Shown in pieces: positions 51,479 through 61,831 of a stretch of 64,000 bases of DNA. Each line of letters starts with the position of its first letter. The first letter of the stretch is position 1. This DNA is from Leptoclinus maculatus (Eukaryota > Chordata > Actinopteri > Perciformes > Stichaeidae): the NCBI GenBank assembly GCA_032191485.1, contig JAVDOI010000008.1, positions 18,954,674 to 19,018,673 on the forward strand, in the 5' to 3' direction. A model generated the notes under the pieces. It made no database searches. It saw only the letters and a list, made by a program, of their open reading frames with translations, and was not told where the DNA came from. A program made the position numbers and the translations under genes.

Positions 51479-51518
51479 CCAATCAGCACACGACCGGGAC
51501 GGAAGTGGCATATTTGAA
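51479..51518 (+). promoter_or_regulatory. ttk: ttk promoter: CCAAT box plus CHR (G2/M cell-cycle element)
   Basis: CCAATCAG at 51479 and TTTGAA at 51513-51518 lie about 34 bases apart, just upstream of the inferred first exon (donor ACAAG/gtgagg at 51587/51588). NF-Y-bound CCAAT boxes with a downstream CHR element (TTTGAA) are the known arrangement for DREAM/MuvB-controlled G2/M genes, and mammalian TTK is such a gene. No TATA box is seen. Confidence 0.55.
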
Positions 51519-51534
51519 AACTGGCAGTTGAAGG

Positions 51535-51587
51535 CCAGCCTTTTTTCGTGCTCCAGTGAAACAGGATTAATAACATCGTAAAACAAG
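51535..51587 (+). other. ttk: ttk 5' non-coding exon
   Basis: A consensus donor ACAAG/gtgagg follows the CCAAT/CHR promoter, and the first coding exon opens with an acceptor directly before the ATG (ttcag/ATGGAG at 52235). A short non-coding first exon is therefore needed. Its 5' end is estimated. Confidence 0.5.
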
Positions 51588-52234
51588 GTGAGGTGTTTTT
51601 CAATAATAATATTCCTTTAATCTGAATGAATATGTCTTTATACGTGTTTCTCTATACTTCTTGGGTTTGCGTAGCCCATAGCGGAACCAAGTCGCTACCT
51701 ACTAACGCGCTAATCGTTAACAAAAGCGTTAACAACATGTAGCTAGCTAGCTAACTGAGCTAACTCCGACTGTAAACACGAAAGAGTAAATTCCTTTGTA
51801 AATCTAGAACTGTGTCCAATAATCTGTCTTGCATATGTCAGTGGAAATCTTCCTGGCTTCGCAGCGATTATGAATACCAGGTATTTTAAGAAAGTGAGTT
51901 AATACGTGAATAAATAAACGGTCCATAAAGCTGCACGTCATTGTGGTAACGTGCAATTTATTTATTTTAGCTCTCTTAACGGTACTCTGTTAACTCGCAT
52001 CCTGGCTGATATGTTAAAGGTCACTTATAATGTTACCGGTTTAGCAGAGTGTCTTGTAGGAGTAAGTCATATTTAAAAAGTTTAAAATATCGTGTCATCC
52101 CATCAGTAATGCACTTTGTCGCACCAAGTAAGGAATCATTAAATCGTCATTCTTAAAACGGGTTTTGGCGTGCTTTCTGTTCACGACAGCATGCATATCT
52201 GGGCTCATGTTACGTGTCTGCTTCTCAATTTCAG

Positions 52235-55200
52235 ATGGAGGAAGAGGAGCATACAGACAGGAAGCAGCGGTTTGCCATGCTTTTTCAAAAAATCAACAAC
52301 ATTACAAAGGATCTCCAGAAAGGTAATGACCCAATAGTGAGCTCCATATGCATCAGTATCCATATGTACATACTTCATAAAATCATAATGACACCTTGCA
52401 CTTGTTACAGAGGACACGGACAATATTAAACAGATTATCGGCTCAAACTCGCCTGAGTCGTGCCTCTCATATTTGATGGACCTGGAGAAGAAAAGAGACC
52501 CTCACTTGGATCATAACCACCTCACCAGACTTATTGACTTTTATACCAGAGTATTCTCCAATATGCCGCTGGGAAAACACTGTCAGAATGAGAGCTATGC
52601 CCGACTGTTGGTCAGATTTGCAGAGCTAAAAGCGTGAGTAACCATGTTATTACTTCAATATACAATACCTTTATCCTTCTTCTAGTTTTAATTCTGTATT
52701 CATCAGTAGATTGATTAGGCCGGATTAAATATATCATTTTGAAAGTTTGGCATTTAGTCTGTTTTTCCTGTTGTTTTTTATTAGAATTCAAGATGTCAAT
52801 GAGGCAGAAGCCAACTTCAACGTGGCGAGATCTCACAGCCAGAACTTTGCATTTGTTCACATTGCACATGCACAGTTTGAACATTCTCAAGGTAAGGTTT
52901 GTTTGTTGGTCTTGTGCATATAAGCACATTCTCATGACACATTATCTGGGGTATTTCAGTGTCTGCTATATCATCTGACCAGGCAACACAAAGAGAGGCA
53001 TTTACATATTGCATAATGCTATTGAACTGGATGCCAAACCAAAGGAGCTGCTGGAGGCTGCCTTGCAAAGCATGCAGACGGGGAAATCACCATTATTCTG
53101 TTCAGAGGATAAGGAAAATGTACTACGTGAGTTTTTTTATTTATTCCATGGTTTGACTGCTGTACGGCCGTTCAGAATACTGTTACAATGCAATATGATC
53201 AAATACACATTAACGTCTCATTGTCTGATTTTCTCATGTTGCCGTGTTTTCTTCCTGCCAGAGTTGTCGAACAGTAATGTGCACAGTTCTGTCAAAAAGG
53301 GCTCGGTATTCCAAAAAGTATGTAGAACATCGGACGGCACAGGCGACTTGCAGCTCTCCAGTATTTTTGGTTCAGGGTAAGAATAAAAACGCCACTTTCC
53401 AGCGTTTAATAAGACCTCGGTTTGATTTAGGAAGTATTCCATCTTATGTCGATCTCTGCCCTGCAGGTCGGAATCCCTCGGTGGATCATCAGATGACCAG
53501 CTATCAGGCTGGAGGTCTGGATCTCATTGCAAGAGAGTAGTTGGCATGGTGAGAGTTACAGTTCATCCTACTTGTGTTCTTACACATGCTCTTTTTCTGT
53601 GTGATCCTTACAAAGATCGTATGAAATTAATTACAAAATGGCCCTTGAAGTTTTAAAGTTGTATTCTGTACTTTGTACTGCAGCCAGGGAGAGTCCCCGT
53701 GGTACCTTTCTCTATCCCAGAAAAGGATGATGACGACGACATTAATGAGAAGCCCTCAAAGAGAAAAAATGCATCAATCCACACCAGCATGTCCAGGTAA
53801 CTCTTTACACCAACATCTATTTGCAAATGTGTTTGATTTTGTTATGTCTTGAGGAATACTGCATGAAAACAGTTCTACAACTCCTCTAGATGGAAAAATA
53901 AGTCTGATTGTATACGAGAAAGATATTGATCATTGTAGATGGCAATAGATAGATATACCTGTCACTTCCCATGTTCACTTTGGATGCAAATTCTTAAATA
54001 TTTCAATACAAATGTGTAATAATCTGTAAAGTTTAAAGTGCTGTATGTGTTATTGATACTTAATTTGTTTCATTTTGTCTCAGGCAAACATCTGGCTCGA
54101 ACGTGAACCCGTTATTTGGGCTATCATCTTCAAAGATAAAAGATGTCGATCGTTTATACTATCGAGTGAGTAAAAAAGAAAAACGAGCTACAGAATGTTT
54201 GGGTCGAGCAATATTAGAATCATTACAACATTGAGTTAAAGGAAGAAGTGTTAAATCGCTCTCTTATATCGCTGTGTTCTCAGCCACCAGCTGTCAGTCC
54301 CGAGCATTGCCCTTGGGAGGACCAGGCAGCGGTGGACTCCACCACCACACTCCTTCACACACACAACACAAGGGACGCCCCGAGAGTGGAAGGTACTGCT
54401 GCACTGCTTGTTGAGTTGCCGATAAAACGTTCAGAGCCGTGGGAGCAATGTGCATTTAGTGTTTGGACCGTTTCGATGACATTTTGTTTCTCCCCCCCCC
54501 CACCACTGGCAGATGTGACGTTCATCTTCGACCAGGTCGTCAATTCAAATTCCCCCGAGTCGTGTTGGACGTATCTGATGGACCTGGAGAAGAGAGGCAG
54601 CCCTCACACAGACATCAACCTCCTGAATAAGCTCAAGGACTGTTACTCTAAAATCTTCTCCAGGCTGCCGATAAGACAGTTCAACAAAAACGCCAGCTAC
54701 GCCAGAATACTGGTCAGATATGCAGAACTCAAGGGGTGAGAAGATTGTGATCAGTTTCACAGCATTTTATCTATCAATGTGTGTAATCATGATCACTTCA
54801 ACAATGCACGGTAAAACATGTTTTTCAGTGTTTCACTTGAAGCTCAGACTCTACTTTTAATTATGTATTTAAGTCGACTCACTGTTCAAGATTTTGGCAA
54901 ACCTTTATTTCTGATCATTCAGACGGGACACTGTGAATTATGTCAATATAAATGTTGTCATACTGTACGGCAATTCAATGCTCCCAGCCCAAAGCGTGGT
55001 GTGGTGTTGGTGATATAGAATGAATAAAGACATTTATTAAATGTTATCGTGTCTCATGTGTCTGTTCTCGCTCTGTAGGTTAAAATCAGTGCATACAGCA
55101 CTTTAACCCTCTCAAAATAGAGTGTTTATTTGAACAAGCTTTGTAAAGTATAACCACATTTCTCTCTTTTTCTTTTGCAGGATTGAAGACCCAGATGAAG

Positions 55201-57834
55201 CCCAGGACCACTTTATAGTTGCAAGATCCTACTGTAAAGCCTTTGCCTTTGTCCACGTAGCACATGCCCAGTTTGAGCTTTCTCAAGGTACAATGGCTTT
55301 GTGTTTTAGTTTCCATAAATCTCACCTGACACAGACCAAATGCACAGATTAACACAGTTATGAGTACACGTTTAATGGAGTGCATGCAGGTTTACATTTA
55401 ACAACATTCATATGACGAACTTTTAAATGAACTGAGTTGTTTGTACAGATGTGCCAGTGTCCTACAATACTTACAAGCTCTGACTTTATTTGATAGAGAG
55501 GGTGACTAGACAAGTGTTGATTTTACTGAAATTTAAAAAATGTTTTTCCTCCTTTTCCTTTTAAGGTAATGTGATCAAAGCGACTTCAATTCTGCACAAA
55601 GCCCAGGCGTTAAATGCCAGGCCAGCAGAGCTCCTGGAGTTGGCCATACGTAACCTGAAAGCTGGGGAGAAACAGCTCGTACCCCCCGGGGAGGAGGAGG
55701 AACATCCCACAGGTAGAGATTAACTGAGGAGAGTTATTAAAGTTAAAACACTGAGTTAGAGATGGTTTGTAACTGAAAGGGTTTTCATTTCTACGCTCTT
55801 TTCTTGTAGATTTGCAAACATTTGCTGCGGTAAGTGCGTCTACTTGTGGGAGAAACCAGGAACTTCAGCTTCCTGGTCGGGTCCCTGTGAACCGGTCAGC
55901 CGAACAGCCTAAAGCTGCCAGCAAGGAGCCTTTATCCGAGTGGAAGATGCCAACTCTCATCAACCGGCACGTTTCTCCAGAGGTCTGCTGACATTCGTTA
56001 CTGCTGTTTTCTGTGCAATACATTTATACAAATGTGTAAGATGTTTCATAAACTTTCTTACTGTTGGGGACTAATTAACTACTTTCCCATATTTGTCAGT
56101 GTTTTCTCCAAGCTTGCTGTCTCCATTCCACTTTTGAATTCCTTTTTTTCTTACCACTTCCCATCATTTATTTATCACCTGTAGTCTCATAAACATAGTG
56201 CTGATCAAATCATTCCAACTTATTTTCCTCCTAGGATAAACAAACTACACCTCCTGACCCCAGACCTGTTCCCCGTATGCGCGAGTCCCTCCCCACTCCG
56301 TCCCTCCCCACTCCGTCCCTCCCCACTCCGTCCCTCCATCTTCCTTCAAGAATGAACCCACAGACAGTCTGTCAGACACCGAACGGCTACAGGAACCCCT
56401 GTGCTAGCAGGTGTGTGACATTTCTTGTTTCTTTATGTGCTGCTTTCTATCATTATACAAATGTTTCCAATAACACCTACTCCCCCCCTCCCCAGCTTTA
56501 TTACCCCTGTCTTAAAGCGAGGCCCCGAGGTGTCTTCCTCTGCAGTGGCAGCACACAGAGCCGGACCCGTTCAGCAGCCGTGCACACCGCTAAACCAAGC
56601 GCCATGCTTCCAAACTCCACAGGTACCACATGTTCATGCCCTACTTTTGCTCTTATCTCGGATACTAAATCGATTTTTAGACTCGGAGGACATACTGCAT
56701 GTGTCCACAACGTTTTCCGTGACACCAAACACCTGTCGTAACTGATAAGGTCACAATAACTCAGCAATCAGAAAGCTTTTTTTGTGATGCTTTTTACTGT
56801 TTATAGAGCAGAGATGAAATGCATGATGGATCTGTACATGTAAAGATTAACGTAGCTTGTCTTGCAGTATGAAACGCAGAAAGGCCGTCACAAGGAATCA
56901 TTTAAAACTGTAATGACGTGATGAAGTGACTTTTGCTTGAATTCAATTTTAGGCGTCCCTCTCTGCGTTGTCAAACGAAACCATCACCATCAAGGGCAAG
57001 CAGTTCTTCATACTCAAGATGATTGGACGTGGTGGATCTAGTAAGGTAAAGAACATTAGTGGGGAATTCACATTATGTTACAGCAATCATCGGCTTTGCT
57101 CCTCTAATCGGTGAGCATTGTTTTTCTGCTCGTTCCAGGTCTACCAGGTCCTTGATCACAAAAAGCAGCTGTTTGCTGTGAAATACGTCGACCTTGAGGA
57201 GGCCGATGCTCAGACAGTAGAGAGCTACAAAAATGAGATTGAACATCTGAACCACTTGCAGCAGTACAGCGATCAAATCATCAAGCTCTATGACTAGTAA
57301 GCACATGTCCAAAACCAATGCGTCGATGCATCGACACCGTGAAACATTTATGTCACATTTGTATACAAAATAAAGAAATATAACCATGACGGATGTTTGT
57401 GTGTTTGCAGTGAAATAACCAACAGCTACATCTACATGCGGATGGAGTGTGGAAACTTGGATCTGAACACTTGGTTGCGAAACCGCAAGACTGTGAATCC
57501 GCTGGAGCGGAAGTTCTACTGGAAGAACATGCTGGACGCCGTCCACACCATCCACAAACACGGTCCGCCTTCCTCCAGAGCTCGCACTACTCTTCCCTCA
57601 ATCTCGCCGTTGTTTACTAAATGGCACGCCAAGATGAGCGTCATTTCTAACAATTCCAAAATATACTAAATGTCCTCTTGTGTCTTTTTGTGCAGGCATT
57701 GTCCACAGTGACCTGAAGCCGGCAAATTTTGTCATTGTGAATGCGTCGCTGAAGTTGATTGACTTTGGCATCGCCAACAGAATCCAGCCAGATGTTACGA
57801 GCATTATGAAGGACTCACAGGTAAGAGTTATGTC

Positions 57835-57912
<78 letters not shown>

Positions 57913-59366
57913 GCGCTGAATGAACACGTTGAGTCTCTTGCATGTTGTGTTAACATGCAGCACTCGTGATTAGATTAGTATGAAAGTGAAAACGCATCAT
58001 CGGGCTGCATTGGATCTATACTCCGGGTGGAAAGGTCTCCACCCATGTAACGCATGGTTGTTTGTCAAACACAGGTCGGAACCTTGAACTACATGCCCCC
58101 TGAAGCCATCAAAGACACCTCATCCCAGCCAGGAAAAGCCCGCTCCAAGGTACCGAGCTCAGGCGATTAATCATTCGGAGCGATCCTTTCTGATTGCAGC
58201 GCTGTTGTGAAGACATTTTCTTCTTTTGTTTCTCCCAAAGATCAGTCCCAAGGGTGACGTGTGGTCCCTCGGGTGCATCCTGTACTGCATGACTTACGGG
58301 AAAACTCCATTCCAAAGCATCACCAATCAGATTGCCAAGCTGCACGCCATCATCGACCGGTCTCATAGGATTGAATTTCCCGACATCGCCGAGAAGGATT
58401 TGCTGGATGTGTTGACGGTGAGAGGCCGCGACTGAACTGTATTAGTGTAGAGTGAAGTCAAGTGTTTTGAGTTTTTGAAGTGATGGTAAACTAGCTCATT
58501 GTGTTTCCATAATGGAGGTAACCCTGCTGGGATAACAGCTTGCATATTAGTTGGCCTCGTAAAGCACTTTATTGTGCTTCCACTGTAGTGACCATACACT
58601 TGGTAAATGGACTTGTACTCGTATAACTCTTTCCTAGTCTCTCGACCACTCAAGGTGCTTTAACTCTTCATGCCATTCACCCATTCAGTCACTGTTGGCT
58701 GGGCATACCATGCAAGGTGCCACCTGCCCATGTTCACGTTCACTGTGTTTGAGTGTTGATGTTTATGTTTAAATAAGGGTTAAACATGCATTCATGTATG
58801 TTACAGGTTGAACTAAAATATTGATGTCCATAGATTCAAACTGGGGCTACTTTAGAAGTGCTGTGAAATACAAATCACTTGTTTTTATCTGGTTGTTTCA
58901 GAGGTGCTTGGTACGAAACCCCAGAGAGCGAATCTCTATTGCAGAGCTGCTGGAGCATCCATACCTGCAGCTGAAGCAACAAGCATCACCTGGACCAGGT
59001 ATATACACACACACACTCTCACACACACACACACACTCATCAAACTGTATATTTGCCAGCCAACTGTGCTGTTCACCATGTGACGCTGACCCGTACTCGA
59101 CTCGCCTGTTTCAGAATGTCCGAGTAACCGTGATCTCCAGAAGATCCTGACAGACCTCGCAGCCCTCCAGTCTCCAAACAGCATCGTCCGAGCTGCTAAT
59201 GTGAGATTTACGAAGGCATAACTTTAGATCTTTGACTCCATCCGCGACTTTCTTAAATAATAACTCTGCTTTCTGCTTTTCACAGAATCTGGCCAAAATG
59301 TGCAGCAGCGGCAGGAAGTTGGATGTTGCAGAATGTGCAAAGTCCTCAACCTTTAACCCCTGTTAA
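52235..59366 (+). CDS. ttk: TTK/MPS1 dual-specificity protein kinase with duplicated TPR module, 24 coding exons
   Basis: Spindle assembly checkpoint kinase acting at kinetochores. Coding exons: 52235-52322, 52411-52633, 52785-52891, 52983-53126, 53262-53376, 53467-53548, 53684-53796, 54084-54165, 54284-54392, 54513-54735, 55181-55287, 55566-55712, 55810-55982, 56235-56410, 56496-56622, 56953-57045, 57139-57296, 57411-57562, 57696-57820, 58075-58149, 58241-58417, 58902-58998, 59115-59200, 59286-59366. All join in phase: 1019 aa, against 857 in human. Two TPR modules lie at about residues 30-187 and 355-513. The kinase domain (about 690-958) has glycine loop GRGGSSK, Lys718, Glu736, catalytic HSDLKPAN (Asp812), DFG at 829-831, activation-loop Thr841 (human T676) and Thr851 (T686). 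A conserved QSPNSI tail motif follows. The inter-TPR linker carries an acidic patch. A weak donor (gtccgc) ends exon 57411-57562. Confidence 0.96.
52411..55712 (+). repeat. ttk: Tandem exon-trio duplication encoding two TPR modules in ttk
   Basis: Copy 1 uses exons 52411-52633, 52785-52891 and 52983-53126 (223, 107, 144 bp). Copy 2 uses exons 54513-54735, 55181-55287 and 55566-55712 (223, 107, 147 bp). Corresponding exons have the same phase. Both begin with SNSPESC..YLMDLEK, run through N.SYAR.LVR.AELK, then I.D..EA......ARS...FAFVH.AHAQFE.SQ, then GN. By eye about 37 of 65 residues match in the first exon. Copy 2 (FELSQGNV, LAIRNL) looks closer to the single human module. Five linker exons lie between the copies. 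Confidence 0.85.
56286..56330 (+). repeat. ttk: 15-bp coding minisatellite in ttk, three perfect units
   Basis: TCCCTCCCCACTCCG is repeated three times in frame and encodes SLPTP repeats at about residues 589-603, in the disordered region between the TPR modules and the kinase domain. A partial fourth unit follows. Length variation between individuals is likely. Confidence 0.8.
57843..57912 (+). repeat. (AT)n microsatellite in a ttk intron
   Basis: About 35 AT units beginning some 22 bases after the donor of the ttk exon that encodes the catalytic loop and DFG motif (57696-57820). Confidence 0.97.
58590..58745 (+). repeat. Fish interspersed repeat in a ttk intron
   Basis: Contains ttggtaaatggacttgta, ctagtct.tcgaccactcaag, tgccattcacccattca and catgcaaggtgccacctgc, words I recognise from a repeat that is very common in percomorph genomes (usual form: a tagcgctttt core). 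It lies between exons 58241-58417 and 58902-58998. Confidence 0.65.
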
Positions 59367-59663
59367 CCACTTCAGTACAGTAACAGTACTTTCTGTAAGA
59401 TGTAGAACTAACAAATTATATTTGTATGTTTGTGACTTTGAAACAAAATCATTATATTGCTTCATTTTTACTCCTGTCCTCTGATAATAAATGTAAGCAT
59501 ACAGCATAGTCAAATAGAAGTACTGTATCCTTAGGACTTGTTGTTTTATTTGTCTCCACTGAAAAGAAGGATGGGTACCTGACAAGGTGTGCTATTTTAA
59601 TGCATTTCTTTGTGATAGAAGGGTTCTTTTTTCCAATCCTTTCCACAGTCCTCAGGTGACAAT

Positions 59664-59669
59664 AATAAA
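59664..59669 (+). terminator. ttk: Polyadenylation signal of ttk
   Basis: AATAAA about 300 bases after the ttk stop codon in AT-rich 3' UTR. It is the strongest candidate; an AATAAA near 59486 is an alternative. Confidence 0.45.
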
Positions 59670-61340
59670 AACGGGAGATTAAATTTAACTTTCACAACAT
59701 CCTTGAATTCTCCCTGAAATCTGTTTTATAGAACTGAGAGCAAGTATTTTTGGAAAGTTTATGAAACTAGTGGATCATTTTGACTATTTTCACATTAGAT
59801 GGGGAGCGATGGCATCATCTGAGAGCTGTTTGTTTTAGCAGAGTGAATGCTTCTGATAAACCCAGTCATTAAATGTAGCCATAAAGGATGATAAACTAAA
59901 TGCTGTATACACAAAGGAAAGTGAGACGGTACACAATGTTTATGTATCCATATTTTATCTAAACATGTATATTGGATGGTGGGCCACTTAAAAACATTCC
60001 ATATTTAGAAATGACGAATATATGGTGACGTGAGGTAAATTAAATAATCAACATTTATAAATTTATAAACATTTTGTTTTTTAAAAGTCAAGTCATTTTT
60101 TTTTACATATATGTGTTGGCTGGTCTGTGCAAATCTAGATTCAGCACACCAATGAAGAATAGATATTTATGAAAGGTGATAGATTAAGAAAAAGTGCTAC
60201 TATTGCAATAAATCTAGGAGAATACTGGTACAGTGAAACACCATGGGCATTGTATGAATCCAACCGAATATTCAGCATTCAGAGTTTTTAGGGAAAGAAC
60301 AAAATGAGATTTCAAATATGACGAAATTGTCAGTGTTACAACACCTTTCTACTTTTGGAAGTAACTCGTTTTTGCAGGTCAACTCGTTTGAAGTCCAAAT
60401 GCAAAGTGAGAACGTGCAAAGATCTGCTGACCTCGGTCGCGTTTTCCATGGCTACTACTGACGCACGCGCATGTGTATAGCCTGTGTATATATTTTCACA
60501 AGTAGCCTAATTAATTATACAAGTTGTCCCTCATCTTCAATTGCCTCTAAACTGTCATAAATGAACAGAGGCTATTGTATCTTCTGCTGACAATATGTTA
60601 ACTTATGTTCACAATATATTGATCTATCTCGCGCAGGAAGAGTGTAAAATCAAAATATGAAATCTTCTTTCAGGACGTGCAGCACCTGATGAGTCCACAC
60701 TGAGCATGAAGGCATCATGTTGAGAAGAGCCAACTCAAAGTGAACCATGTTAACACAGTGTGACTGCACAATAACAATAGAAATAGAAAGTTTGACTCTA
60801 GAATATTCTGATTTGTCTGATCGTGGTGTTTGCAGATAGGATGGGGTTATGGGAATATAATGTGTGTTGTTTTATTTTAACGAAGGTTATAAACTTCATG
60901 TCTTCACATTGTGGCATGAATTTAATTTTAATCTGTTATGGGAAAGGCTGGACCTGTAACATCCACAGCTGATAGTCTTTGTGACGTGTGACAGTTTATT
61001 AAAGAAAATTAAATCTACTCAAACTGAGGATGGATAAAAGGTACACGGTGTAAACACCCGAGAATGAAACTGCTGTTTAACAATGACGTGATTTGGCCAC
61101 TGCCATAAAGTGACCGTATCCAACACCGCCCTCCTTTTTGACCAATCACGATCTGCGCGTGGAGTAAATGTAAAAGCAATAGGAGGTCTCACTCTGTCAC
61201 TATTCCTGGGTATCACAGCGTGCCGACGTTCCTTCTCTTCCGAAACTTCTCGTTCCACTTTTCGATGGTCTCTCGGCATGATAAAAGGGATTTCTATCCC
61301 TAATCATCGCAAAATGTGCATGTACTTTAATACAATACAA
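59670..61340. other. Intergenic DNA between ttk and bckdhb
   Basis: AT-rich to 61050. At 61110-61290 a CG-richer segment with an ACCAATCA box stands out; no gene was identified with it. No RNA gene was recognised. Confidence 0.45.
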
Positions 61341-61349
61341 TTGTATTTC

Positions 61350-61640
61350 AAAGATATTGAATTCAATTTAATTTGCATAGCCCAATAAAAAAAAAAATCA
61401 GAAATTAGCATTGGAGGGCGTTCTATCCGTGTGATAGATGTCATGTGTACAGAAAGAACAACACAATAAAATAACAATATCGTCAATCCATATGTCAGAA
61501 AGTATACATATAATAAGAGTATTAAAAGCAGTAGTAGCACAAATATTAGCAGAAATAGTGATGGAAAAAAATATATATGTTACAAAATATATTGTTCATG
61601 GGATGATATTGTTGAATGGTATAGTATTATATCATTTTGT
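61350..61640 (+). repeat. Decayed fish interspersed repeat upstream of bckdhb
   Basis: attcaatttaatttgcatag then cccaata, gatagatgtcatgtgtacag, then aagaacaacacaat, caatccatatgtcag and agcagtagtagcac follow in the order known for an abundant percomorph repeat (usual form: a tttatttgtatagcccaat start). It is internally deleted. Confidence 0.6.
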
Positions 61641-61731
61641 TTTGATCCAGTACTGAAATATAATTTGTGAATTTAATTTAGAGTACAGATAGAAAACCCG
61701 TGTATCATGTGTCGGGTGTAAGAAAGATTGT

Positions 61732-61739
61732 GGGCGGGG
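61732..61739 (+). promoter_or_regulatory. bckdhb: GC box upstream of bckdhb
   Basis: GGGCGGGG about 95 bases before the bckdhb ATG, a canonical Sp1/KLF site. No TATA box is seen, in keeping with a housekeeping mitochondrial gene. Confidence 0.45.
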
Positions 61740-61831
61740 TTACGGCTAGATAGCCTCTATTGAGAGTGATCTCTTCGCTTTAATAGACGATCTTCGCGCT
61801 TTGCCCTTCCTGGTCAGTTATAACAACAGCG

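Noticed and set aside
54248..54512. Open frame continuing through the intron before the second ttk TPR copy
   Set aside because: A proper donor at 54392 and acceptor at 54512 restore phase, and the intervening translation has no similarity to TTK.
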